NCBI GenBank assembly: GCA_963576475.1
Contig: OY754975.1
Coordinates: forward strand, 19,309,260 to 19,373,259
Source of the DNA: Molanna angustata
Taxonomy: Eukaryota; Arthropoda; Insecta; Trichoptera; Molannidae
DNA: 64,000 nt
Reading direction: 5' to 3'
The translations under genes were made by a program, and so were the position numbers. Positions 24,931 through 35,914 of the stretch are shown here, in pieces. Below the pieces are notes generated by a model. That model saw only the letters and a program-made list of their open reading frames with translations. It was not told the origin of the DNA and searched no databases. Positions within the stretch are counted from its first letter, which is position 1. Every line of letters begins with the position of its first letter.

Positions 24931-25510
24931 GTAAATAGCAGAATACGGCGTGATGGATTTTTAGTGTGTTATATGCCTTTGGGAAAAAGTGCGGTATTTT
25001 TATTATTTAATTGAGAGGACAACGTTAAGTAAATCACAGAGGAAAATGAGATAACGGATGGACACGAATGAATCAGCCGACGAAGTAGAGGTATTAGATA
25101 AAGGCACTTGCGGAAGATGTTGTATTGCGATTGAAGATAGATAGGTACGAGCGTAAAACTATGTAAATGCGTTATGACGTTGAGTTATCGGAAATCGAAT
25201 TGTATTATGGATAGTTGTTATACGGTTTTGTTTGTTCGATGGTTGGAAGCGATTGCGGTATGGTATTGGCCCCATTATAATTAAGGTGAAGCTTCTTCGC
25301 GATGCGGTTTTCTGGAAGCGATATTATGCGTTACATATACGTTTATCGGAAAAGAAAATGTTATTATGTAGAACATTGCGGTGGAAAGAAGAATCGTGTT
25401 TAGTCGTATACGTTCTTGCTCTGGTAATGCGTTTACTTTTGTCTGATTATACGATATTTGGTTTCTTTTGTCTTTGCATGGATTATCTCGATCATAAAAG
25501 GAGAGGCGAT

Positions 25511-26518
25511 TGATATTTCCATAGGTATTGTGATCGATATATTTCCATGCATTATGATATCAAAGAAACCCAAAAACCATTATTTTACTTCGGCCTAATG
25601 TATTTCTTCTATTAATTCTAGGAACGGATTATAGCGGCCCCCCAGGCCTTGTTCATATATTTAAGTATTGTCTTTTCTATTGAAAATAAATGTAAAATGC
25701 ATCAAGCAGATTCCTGGAATCTTGGTTGGCACCCGGCGGTACGGATTGATTCTTCAGTTTAACCACCCCCCCTCCCCTACTCCATGTTTCACCGGCGCTG
25801 GGTCGCCCTGCTGTAGTCGATCAGTTGTCATTCGGTAGGAGTCAGTGGTTGGTCGGTAATTGTAGAGACCCGCGTGCGAGAGTGCGAGTTTGCTAGGCTA
25901 TCGGACGGCCTTAGCATTTTTTTTTCTAATTGTATAAAGTAGTGAATAAGTGTGTTTCAGGTCCACATAACCAACGAGGGGTGAATTTAAGATAGTTTAA
26001 GTTACTATTAAAAATAACTTTTAAGAATAAAAATAACTTAAATAATCGCATAATAGTGAATAAGTGTGTTTCAGGTCCATATAACCAACGAGGGGTGAAT
26101 TTAAGATAGTTTAAAGTTATTTTCAATTAATAAAAAGTAATATTATGTAGTGTGTTTCCTCTACAGTCCCGTTACGAGACCAGCAGTTTGGTAAGATCTT
26201 TCCAGTTATGTATATATTATTTTTACCATGCCTGTATTTGTATGTATTTGTCTTTTCAGGCACATCACAGCCGATTATGTTTTATTTATTTGATTTTTAT
26301 TTTCAGGGGCAGAGTTTAATGTTTATTTTTATTATGCTTTTCAGCTTCTTTAGTTATCAATTTCGAGTCCCAACATGGGACCAATATATTTCTTCCCAGC
26401 CTCCTTATATCAATCTCGCGTCCCAACGTGGGACTAGTATTTTCTCCGCCTTCTCTAGATATCAATTTCGCGTCCCAACGTGGGACGAGTATATTCTCCT
26501 CCTTCTCTCTACATATCA
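25511..26518 (+). repeat. 3' LTR
   Basis: Near-identical to 21845-22853; I noted an a/g change near the start, one C fewer in a C run, and two substitutions in the last 80 bp. It is followed directly by the resumed P-like terminal repeat. Confidence 0.88.
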
Positions 26519-26748
26519 AGCTATAGGTATACTGGAGTGCTATTGTCCATACAACAGAACACATAATTTTGTGCCGATCTGGTGTGCGAATATAGCCGCT
26601 GCAAGTGGGACTCGCGTCTCTTTCTAAGCGTCAATTCATATAGAATTTGGCTGTCAGTTGGTGTGTTTTCCTGAGTTCGACGTGTTGTTTTAAGTCTGTT
26701 TTTGATATTATTTGTTTTTCTTTCTATAAATTAAAAGAAATAAAGACG

Positions 26749-26819
26749 ATGGTTAAATACTGCAGCTCTTTTGGATGTCAAAACATTTGGTATCCCAACA
26801 GCGGAATTAGTTTTCACGA
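26749..26819 (+). CDS. THAP-domain first exon of a P-like transposase (partial)
   Basis: ATG at 26749 opens MVKYCSSFGCQN, then ISFHE at a good splice donor (cacga|gtaaga); without splicing a TAA follows at once. C-x4-C near the N-terminus plus SFH is the beginning of the THAP (C2CH) zinc finger, the DNA-binding domain of P-element transposases and many domesticated THAP proteins. No exon carrying the rest of the finger or the RNase-H-like catalytic core was found up to the right terminal repeat, so this is a relic or a source of a very short peptide. A host THAP gene is unlikely, as the exon lies between the two terminal repeats. Confidence 0.72.
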
Positions 26820-27640
26820 GTAAGAAACTTTACATTTATACTTCAATGGCGTCCTCAAAGATTGCTACTTCAATATTAAAAATACCTCAACTATTTGTAT
26901 TAAAATATGATCTACATTTTAATATTTGTTAAATTACCTACAATAATTTAAACTTTATTTTAATTTAGTAACACTGCTACCTAACATTAAAATGATTAAA
27001 CCAATATATCCTTTTGTTTTCATCTTATCTTGTGAAATAGCTTTCAGTGTAGGGTTTTAATTAGTAAATCTGTCATTATTGCTTCCAGATTCCCTCTACA
27101 TTTATAATTAATTACATAATATGCTCTTTAACTGTAATTATTTCTTGTATTTATAATTTTTGTGCAATTTTTTCCACATTACTATTTTTTCTGATAATTA
27201 TTACATGAATTTATAACTTGTGTTTATTTGTCAAAATTATTAAGATGCTCTGTTTAACGTTTACAATTTTTTTACGTGTCCTACTGTTATTTATTATAGT
27301 TAATAATGTGCTCTTTTTTACGTTTCAATTTTACTGTCCATTGTTATTTTAGATTTATAACTTGTGCTATTATTTGTTATTACTTATCATTAAAAATATG
27401 CTTTTTTAACTTTTCTGTTTTTACTGTGAATAATTTTATGTGTTTTATAACTATGCCTTTATTTTTCATAATCAATTTTGTGCTCAAATTTGCATATTAT
27501 ATATATTTTTTTAAATATCTAATTGTATTTATTCTCTTTAATTATTATTTCTGTCTACATATATTTTTATTGTGTACTTTTATGTGTTTTTAGTATTTGA
27601 CATATTTGAATTGTTATTCATATTTATTAAATAAATTAAC

Positions 27641-27782
27641 AAAAATCGGCTGGTTTACGTGAACGTTGCGCAAGCACATAAAGTGATCACGTAAACCAAC
27701 TGATAACAGGTCGTATGCTCTGTAGGTGCCTTGAGTTCCTGGTTTTTCTATAATATCCCAACTTCGTCTCTATTGAGATGTT
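27641..27782. mobile_element. MITE family B, partial copy
   Basis: It shares 'acgttgcgcaag', 'tgtaggtgccttgagttcct' and the end tctctattgagatgtt with the copy at 17239-17608 but lacks the other terminal repeat. Nested in the P-like element. Confidence 0.7.
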
Positions 27783-28703
27783 AAAAAGTTTGTCAGTAAA
27801 AATATTATTTGACTCCCGACAGAGAAAAAATCCAGTGTTTGCGTATATGCTTTCAAAAAAATAATCGATTAAATATATATTTATATATATAAAAAATGAG
27901 ACTTTTTAAACCTGTTCTAAAGTTATTGGATCGACGTTGAAGATCTTGTGTTTTTTATAGAAAAACACCTAATTAATGAATAGTTAATAACAAAATATTC
28001 TCAGCGTGGGAAGGAAAAATCAAGTTGATTCCTTATTAAAGACAGAAATGATCTCACTGGGTGCAAACACTCTTATGAAAAAGTACAGGATTTGTAAATA
28101 GTCGTAATATTTGTTTTAAAAAGATATGGTTTCACATAAATGTTCTAATATTCTTAGTTATGAGATGTTTCTAATAAGTAATTTGTACTCATATATGATA
28201 ATCTATATATTACTTTTATTATATATGTACACCCGATTGTGTATATTTTTCATTTGGTTGAATTACATCATTAATTATCGGATAATCTCATTCTATTCTT
28301 CAAAATCACTCATATATTGTATGAAGTGAGCGTTCTAGAAAGAGATAGGAATGCCACTTGTACTATATCTGTCTCTTTCTACTACTTCGGCACAACATTT
28401 GAACAACATTTAGCACTCCAGTATACCTATATCTCATTGTTACATACTAAAAAATATCCACACATTTTCGAAAAAGATACCTCGTATAAAAATATTTAAG
28501 TGCACAAAACAATAACAAATGACTTAATTATTGTATTTGAAATTAAAATAGTTTATCAAATTACCGTTGTTTTAAATAATCCAATGAAGAGATTTTTTTA
28601 CGTTTTTATTATAATTTTGATAGCAGATGTGAATTTGAAGAAGATCTTGCTAAATTTTATTTTTTACGAAGACATCCATATACTATGCAACTGACTTGCT
28701 AGT

Positions 28704-29015
28704 GTTGCAGAAAGCACAAGGCGAGTCATATGGGAAATGTGTACGTTAGATGGTTTAAAAAAATATATTGTAAAAATAACACTTTTTTTTTACACATCTA
28801 GATACAATAGAATGTAAATTATTAATAATAATACTAAGTAAATAACTATAAATAACTAGGTGCGAAACATTAGCTGCTTCACAAGGTTAAAAACCTGTTC
28901 TGAAGCAGTTTATAATTTAATGTATGTTTTATTATTTTTCTTGTTCGTCGTATTACATAAAGCGTATTATGTTCCTCCAGATAAATAATATGCGATCGCC
29001 TTGCTTTCTGTGCGA
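28704..29015. mobile_element. Possible MITE
   Basis: 'gcagaaagcacaaggcga' at 28707 mirrors 'tcgccttgctttctgtgc' at 28995, as imperfect terminal inverted repeats about 290 bp apart. Confidence 0.4.
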
Positions 29016-29139
29016 AGAGTGATCATCCCCGAATTAAATTTGTAGTATGTTGCAGAAAATATGTAATTTAATGCAATCGAAAAAACTATTTGAAGAGACT
29101 AGGCTCCATGCCATAGCTACTACATAACAGAGAACGCCT

Positions 29140-29295
29140 TCTGAACGAAAACTGCAATATGTTGCCAGCCAAAACGGCAAACGCGCAATATACTATACTG
29201 AAAGTTTACTTCCATATTATCTGTGCAATATACAATGACTGCATGACTCAGTCCAATGCACGGAGTAGGTACTACATCTAGTATAATATACTATT
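29140..29295 (+). repeat. Dispersed repeat, copy 1 of 2
   Basis: It shares 'atatgttgcca', 'acggagtaggt' and 'agtatattat'-type blocks with the inverted copy at 32290-32400, with an extra stretch of about 50 bp. Confidence 0.5.
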
Positions 29296-30269
29296 ATTAT
29301 TATAATGGAAATCTTTGGATGAGATATGCAATCAATACAAAAACTTGTGTTCCTTTTTTTATTTCTTTGCAATTTCAATATTTATTCCTTTATCTCAGCA
29401 CCCTAGCGACGTGATCCGGTTACTTACTGAACATTATGTTTTGCAAAAAGGCAATCATTGGAGGGAATTTAAATAAAAAAACACCGAAACATTCATATAA
29501 GATATATTTGCAAAATAGACTCTACAACATAGACACAAATTAAGTGTACTTAACATAAGTATTAGGTATTCTTAAAAGTATTTTTTTATGACATAGTAAT
29601 ATTATTTTGCTATAAATATTTTGATGGAAACCATCGTTATATCACATCAATAAAACATTATTGTTATACCTTATATGTTATCATTAATAATTAATTAAAT
29701 AATTAAGGTAGATATATAAAATTATTATTTAATCAATCTCGCAAATATTGTGTTGCATAGTAAGGGTATTACAATTTTATATTTACAAATTTTCGAAGTG
29801 TGGTTACTTACATTACATATGTAATTCTTACTTTAGTTATGCAGATAAGCAGGATTTTTTTTTACATAGAAAATAAGAATCATCGTAAGAGGAGAAATTA
29901 AAAATACAATTGGAATGATCTTAAAAATAAACATTGGTAGATAATAATTTATTATTTTACATTTGCTAAATAATAGTTTTAAAAAAACAACAGATACAAT
30001 ACAAAATATTTTTAATTGGAAAACTTATTCTCTAGGTATCATCGCTTGATCATATTTTTGCTTAAGTTTTATAAAAATACACGACTTCGAAGATATTTAT
30101 ATTTAAATAAACAACACTCAAAATTAAAGTTGTACATATTGAGTTTATTTATTCTGGCGTTTAAATTGGTATTGCAATTATAGGAAGAAATAGTTTTGCA
30201 AATCAATGAAAATAAAAACAAAACAATGAAGCAAACAAAAAATGCTAGAAACGCTTTAGAAAGTAATAT

Positions 30270-30430
30270 AAGATTCAAGGAAAAGTAGACCGAGGCTCCG
30301 ATGGGAAGAAGATATTATGAGGGACGCGTCCCAACTTCTGAGTGTGCCCAAACTGGAAAGTCGCAGCAAGTGACAGGAGAGGTTGGAGGAGTAAGTAGCT
30401 GGAGGCCAAGGTGAGATAATGGTCTGTAGA
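30270..30430 (+). mobile_element. RTE-type LINE C-terminal scrap
   Basis: Frames encode PRLRWEEDIMRDASQLL and, after a shift, AASDRRGW, the RW-D-DRxxW signature of the RTE/BovB C-terminus; a gaagaagaag stretch follows. Confidence 0.5.
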
Positions 30431-31048
30431 GTCATTGAAGAAGAAGATTTTCGATGTTTGTATAGTGGTACATTATTTTAATGGAATGCTGTCATTTTGT
30501 AAATATTGTTGGAAAGTCAAAAATATTTTTCGTAAATTATATTAGGCACGCCCGGGTGACCGAGTCGGATAACAATAACTACGATGATTATCAAAGATGA
30601 TTAAACTAAACTATATATTAAAATGTTTTTTTTGGATAACAGTTATGAAATTATTTACATTTATTTAAATATACATTATTATTTACATAAAACGTATTGT
30701 TAACAAAATCAGTCGTATTCTGTACATTCCGTATAGTATTATTTGTAAAATGTTATTGTGAAATAGATTTTTATTTCTAAAATTTTGTCTCTAATTTCTC
30801 ATTAGGACTGATTATGCAAAGAAAATATGTTTAACCACGAATAAAAATCATCGCCTGATGTCTATTTATCAGGGCTGAATGTATGATTTTTAGCGCCAGG
30901 CGCACATAATTCAGAAGGTGCCCACTACAATCTTTCCAAGTTGTTTATCAACAATAGGAAAATATTATATTTGCAAAAAATATTATAAGACCAAATTTAT
31001 TATTGTATAAAAACAAATTTAAGTACTTACATGTTTTAATCAATGGTA

Positions 31049-31406
31049 CAGGGTGTCTCAAATTAAGTTAATATAAAGTGGATAGTTTAATTAGCCATAT
31101 ATCAAAATAATTTTTATTAATTATTAAAGTACACAATTTGGGAATTTATTTCATAAATATAAAAATTGTTCAAATATTTAAGTACATTTTTAACTTTAAT
31201 TCGCGTTCGCGGCTCTTATTGAAAAACGCGCATACTATGCGCTTTAGTCTTCGAATTACCGTTTTTGTATAACTCTCGCACGCACAATGCGCAGTCCGCT
31301 TCTTGAAAACGCTTCGAAACGTTAGCGACTGAATTCCTTGTCTCTCGGATTCGTTATGTTCACCCAGTAAGCTAAACAAATATAAAGTTTCTTTTGAGAC
31401 ACCCTG
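31049..31406. mobile_element. Mariner-like MITE with TA target duplication
   Basis: Starts cagggtgtctcaaa and ends ttttgagacaccctg, flanked by ta on both sides. It shares termini and subterminal sequence (aaagtacacaatttggga) with the larger copy at 49584-50328. No transposase. Confidence 0.8.
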
Positions 31407-31937
31407 TATAAGCATATTTTTGCTATAAAAAAATATTTATTTTCTTTCCTTTTTCGTGTTTTTACATGTACCAACCCATTAAAAAAATCATAAACAAAAA
31501 TATGTTTCATTGCTTAAATCAATAAAATTCAAATCACTTCAAGCAAAAACTGATTTTGTATTTTCAAACAAATTACTGCAAAAATTGCGCTTATGCACAA
31601 ATTCGTACCAATATTTAAATATGGCATTTAGATACGATACAACTTATAATGAAACTCGCTCTCGTGAGTTGTAATACAACCGGAAAATCTATATAATGTG
31701 AATAAAAATTATCATAAAAAACGAACTACCATGAAACTGTAGATTTTCGTTTAGAATTATAAAGCCCATTATGATAAACAAGTATTGTCTGGATCGTTGT
31801 AATTTCTGCGCCTTCCTTTTGTCTGCACCCGTTTTCGAACATATTATTATGGTTCTGGGTCCTTCTCCTTTTTTATTAAAACATATTCATTCTATAGGTA
31901 CAACTGGCTTAGTGGTTTTAACTATACATAGGGAGGA

Positions 31938-32748
31938 TCACATGAAAATTCTTCGAAACACAATTGTTCGAATGCGCAATTGTACGAATAACAATTTTTC
32001 GAAAATCAGTTATCAGAATGACAATTGTCCGAGAGCAAATTATTCGAACTAACATTTGTTGGAAAACCAATTGACCGAATTTAATATATTTTTGTGTCAT
32101 TATGTTGCCTCCTTTGACATATTTGTTGCCAGTAAAATATATTCCATGAAGACTAATATTATTACCTGTTGTATTAATATTGTTGTTGTTGTATTGTTGT
32201 TGGGTACGTATGTTTGCACATTTTTGAATAACTGATGTTTGACAGCGCGGTGCGTTGCCATGTTGTTTATTTCATAAATTTTTATTATAGGTACATAATA
32301 TACTATGTAGATTTAGAACCTACTCCGTACAAACAATGAGTCATGGAATATCGCGCGTTGGACGTTTTAGTTGGCAACATATTTCAGTTTTCCTTACATT
32401 TCAACACATCCTAAATAACTTTTCTCTGAATCTAAATAAACAAAGTGTTTTTTACGACAAATAAATCCGAAAACAAGTCTCTATGGAAAAACGATGTACT
32501 AAAACGTCAAAAATCCCCCGGAAAAATGCCTCACTTCGATTCATACAAAATTATATTATAATAAAAATCTATGGTTTATTCCTCTCACGATACTACCAAC
32601 GTGACGTCATAAAAATTCGAACAAAATTGTTATTTCTGATAATTGTGTGTTCGGAAAATTGTTTTTCGAAAAAATGTGATTCGAATAATTGCCATTCGTA
32701 AAATTGAGCATTCGAAAAATTGTTTTTCGAATAATTTTCCTGTCACCC
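31938..32748. mobile_element. Foldback-type element with long subrepeated arms
   Basis: Arms of about 130-150 bp at 31938-32085 and about 32610-32748 are inverted copies. Each arm is built of 16-18-bp subrepeats of the form caatt-n-ttcgaa-nn. A 10-bp direct repeat, atagggagga, flanks the element (31928-31937 and 32749-32758). The middle holds an inverted dispersed repeat (32290-32400) and no transposase. This layout is that of Foldback/Galileo-type elements. Confidence 0.75.
32290..32400 (-). repeat. Dispersed repeat, copy 2 of 2
   Basis: Reverse-complement match to 29140-29295; it lies inside the foldback element. Confidence 0.5.
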
Positions 32749-32867
32749 ATAGGGAGGAGGTGCTTTAGTTTTTTTCGACAAATATCATATTAACAAAGTG
32801 TCTGTTTGTGAATCTGTGCCCGCCGTAGCAACGAAACTAAGAAACCAACTGCCCGTTCCCACTTGTA

Positions 32868-33025
32868 TTTATTTATTTATTTATTTATCTTCTTGTACAT
32901 GATATAAAAAATATATGTAATGCACACCGGTGGGCTTATTACCAATTAGGGAATTTCTTCCAACTATCCAGATTACAAAGTATGGCAAAGTTTTATATGT
33001 ACATCAACAAAATAATGAAAGCGAG
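32868..33025 (-). mobile_element. CR1-like LINE 3' tail (family D)
   Basis: (tttat)n followed by 'cttgtacatgatat', 'caccggtgggctta' and 'tcttccaactatccagatta', matching the 3' UTR of 51190-51680. Confidence 0.6.
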
Positions 33026-33039
33026 CATCGTGTCCGACA

Positions 33040-33148
33040 CTTGTCGTGTGTCGGCCACGATAAAATGTCGTGTGATCTAGTGGCAATACATTTAAAATGC
33101 ATTACCACTAGATCACATGAAATTTTATCGTGCCCGACACACGACAAG
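33040..33148. repeat. 109-bp palindrome (foldback MITE)
   Basis: cttgtcgtgtgtcgg at the left mirrors ccgacacacgacaag at the right, and the arms stay complementary to the centre near 33090 (ctagtggcaat/attaccactag). No TSD noticed. Confidence 0.85.
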
Positions 33149-33327
33149 CAGGGGCGAGCCTAAAACCCTCGGAATAGGCAAACCCCGAAAGAAAATTGGG
33201 AGATGTCGAAAATTTAATATTTTTTTAGCATCATTGTTCATTTCAATGTCCTTGTAAAACAAGTACATATGCATCTTCCTACATTCCCTAAACTAAACAT
33301 AAATGCTTGTGCTATAGGTGAACGAAA

Positions 33328-33402
33328 TCGCGGTCGAGGCAGGATTCGAACTCGCGACCACTGGATTACTAACCCAGCGTGCTAACCGCTCTGCCATCGA
33401 CC
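33328..33402 (-). tRNA. tRNA-Thr(AGU)-like sequence, probably pseudo-tRNA or SINE head
   Basis: Read on the minus strand: acceptor ggtcga paired with tcgacc, an A-box-like tggcagagcggttagcac, an anticodon stem ctggg/tccag with loop ttagtaa (anticodon agt), and a B-box gagttcgaatcct. The T stem has an A-C mismatch and the seventh acceptor pair fails, so a working tRNA is doubtful. Confidence 0.45.
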
Positions 33403-34310
33403 CATCTAAATCACATTCCAAAATAATATTTACATTTGTGGCCCTGTAAATCATCGTATATACATACGGTTCAATTTTTAATCTTGTAGTAAAAAAATAT
33501 TAGATCTTGAATTTCTTAATATAATATTCATAGGCAAGTCAAGATTTTCGGCTTCTATAAGCAATTCCGCTACTGACGACAAGTGGGAACGTGTAGTTAA
33601 GGATTTGAAATTTTGTATGAGTGCTCCTAGGAAGTTATAAATGTGCATCCGACATTCAGTTTATTTAAAAGATTATGGGTGTAAACCACTACCTCCTTCC
33701 ATACAAAAAAGTGATCGCTGCTTTACGGACTTCCGATAAAAGAGAGTGCACGGACAACGCCGTGCGGGTCTGCTAGTGTTACATAAACTGAAACTATATA
33801 CAATTAAAGGTCTTATTTACTACTTGCAATCCGACGCTTAAATGGAATATGTAACCTTATGTTAATTAACTCACAGTTTTCTTTTAATTTTCCTTATTTA
33901 AACATTTTTTATAAATTTTTCGTATAGTATAAAATATACTTACCTAATTATCATCATAGTATGACATTTAATAGTTCAAATTATTTTCATAACAATATTA
34001 TTTACATCGTGAGTAGAATGCTGATTTGGAAAATATATTTTGATAATAAATGTTGGTACCCGTTATTTAAAAAAATATCTGTCCGATTATTTTAACAAAG
34101 CTCAGATTGTCAAAGCTGTGAAAAATATTTCCATGAACGCATATGAACTTCTTTAGACGATTACCTAATACTGTATTATATCGAACTTACGTTTTAATTT
34201 TCAATTATTTAATTAATATAATTTCAAGAAATACTGGAATTTGAATTACCTACTTAAGAAATATTAATATAATTCTGTCAGTGGTATTCGTCATAATGAT
34301 TATTCTCAAT
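33403..34310. other. Intergenic, nothing recognised
   Basis: AT-rich sequence with no supported ORF or repeat. Confidence 0.5.
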
Positions 34311-34445
34311 CAGGAGGGCAAATTTGGTCAACAGGCGGAATCAAAACCATCCATGTTCACCTACATCATGGATATAATATAAGATAATTATATGGGTAAA
34401 CATTGATGGATTTGATTCCGCCGGTTGATCAGACTTGCCCACCTG
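34311..34445. mobile_element. MITE family A, copy 1
   Basis: Terminal inverted repeats of about 40 bp: caggagggcaaatttggtca at the left against tgatcagacttgcccacctg at the right, then ggcggaatcaaaacc against gatttgattccgcc. Confidence 0.75.
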
Positions 34446-35914
34446 ATGACTGATATTGACACGATTGACGTTTCACAGGAATTGTCCGTCGATGAATTAG
34501 TGGCATCAAAAAATATTTTTTTCCCTACAACCAGTGTTTATAGAAAGGAAAGAAAATATATGTTTTTTTGATTGCAACATTGTCATTCATATCAAGAATA
34601 TTGTTGGTTTTCATGGCAATACGCGACAATTTCTTATATGGAGGGAGTTAAATATTTTTTTAGCACAGAATATACTTGGCATAAAAATGATTTTAAAATG
34701 AAATCCTTTCCGTCGAAACATGGCGTGTAATAAATAAGGAAATTAGAAATTGAACTAACATCCATAAAATATCTTAAAGAAATTCTGAGAAAGTTAATAC
34801 ATTATTAAAGTAAAATAACAAGGCATTAAGAACCTATGAATATTAAATAGCTGATTTTTTTTATTTAATAATTCTAAACGTTTACGCATAAACAACACAA
34901 AAGAACTTAATAAAAATTCTTCTATTTCAATGGAAATAAAATATTTTCTGAACGAAAATTCTGAGAACACTTCACATATTTTTTGTCAGCGTTAAGAAAA
35001 TAATAGAGGCTCTAATTCCATTTATTTTTGATATAAAAATAAATAAGCAGTCGATTACGTTTTCATAATAATATACGAATTCAATGTTTGATTTGAATAT
35101 TATTAAGGTAGAGCTCCATATTTATATTGATAAAATTTTACTAGGTTTCAAATTCTGCGGATGTTTATTTCTGTGAGACGATCGTTTTGGCTGATAATAA
35201 TAAAATACGGAATAATTTTAGCTATTATTTCAGAAACCACCGTTATTACCCTTCTGAAAATGACTGTCAAAATTGAAACGTTAAGGACACGGAACCATAC
35301 AAAATCGACACAGGAGTACTCGAGAAACCGTCGTATCTCTTTATGATTGATACACATCGATATTTCTTTATATATATAGGAAGTTTTGATTTTAATCAGG
35401 CAAGCTGATCGTCCTATAAAATGAATAAAATTTATTAGATTATTAAATACCAATTCATTTTCAGAAATGTGTTGTTATTTTATGGGTCTGAATATTTTTT
35501 AATATAATTTACTATTATATTCGTTCGAACTACTTTGAGGGATATACGAGATCTTTCAGACTTGTGATTGGAAATAATTGATTCTCTATAAAGAAATGGA
35601 GAGGAATAGAAATAATTATCGGAAAAAAGCGACGAAGCGGAAGAGATTTCCTCGGAAGCTTATAAATATATTATAATATCCTCTTAATGGAAGCTAATCA
35701 GGAACCAGGATGCTTTTCCTTAGATGACATAAAATCATAAATAAAAGTCGCCTAGTTTGATAGACTTTCAAGAATGTATTATTTGATTAGAACAGTTTTT
35801 GTTACGCAAACTACATTCTAGAGATGCAACTAAGTACTGACTGAAGTTGTCTAATTCGTTCGTAAAAAGGGTGTAAAGTTGCGACAAAGACGCGACTAAC
35901 ACATTAAAATAGAT
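34446..35914. other. Intergenic, nothing recognised
   Basis: AT-rich; short ORFs at 35148-35453 lie on both strands and have no recognisable domain. Confidence 0.5.

Larger units (their letters stand above)
21845..26518 (+). mobile_element. Non-autonomous LTR retrotransposon
   Basis: Two direct repeats of about 1,009 bp (21845-22853 and 25511-26518) start tgatat and end atatca, and enclose 2,657 bp with no RT, integrase or protease frame. By eye they differ at about four positions, so insertion is recent. A purine-rich tract (aaaaggagaggcgat) precedes the 3' LTR, and ttggcccccaaaacgtggga follows the 5' LTR at the primer-binding position. The flanks agat and agct fit a 4-bp target duplication with one change. 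The insertion lies in the left terminal repeat of the P-like transposon. Orientation is taken from the polypurine tract. The family (Gypsy or BEL/Pao) cannot be told without coding sequence. Confidence 0.87.
21836..28439 (+). mobile_element. P-element-like DNA transposon, internally deleted, split by an LTR element
   Basis: Outer ends are caatgagat at 21836-21844 and its mirror atctcattg at 28431-28439, flanked on both sides by ttacatac (21828-21835 and 28440-28447), an 8-bp target duplication as P elements make. Skipping the LTR element, the left end continues from 26519 as agctataggtatactggagt. The right end mirrors it as actccagtatacctat at 28417-28432, so the terminal repeat is about 30 bp and starts with CA. 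The body without the LTR element is about 1.93 kb. It keeps one THAP-type exon at 26749-26819 and no recognisable transposase catalytic region, so it is non-autonomous. A family B MITE piece lies inside at 27641-27782. Confidence 0.82.
28448..31048. other. Intergenic, no gene recognised
   Basis: Holds a possible MITE (28704-29015), a dispersed repeat (29140-29295) and an RTE scrap (30270-30430). The rest is AT-rich and unrecognised. Confidence 0.5.

Noticed and set aside
25232..25513. 93-codon ORF just before the 3' LTR, possible env or integrase tail
   Set aside because: No recognisable motif, and it ends at the polypurine tract by chance; the surrounding interior is non-coding.
26316..26564. 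82-codon minus-strand ORF with repeated LVPRWDAKLI units
   Set aside because: It is the translation of the palindromic LTR-end repeats and crosses the LTR/P-like junction.
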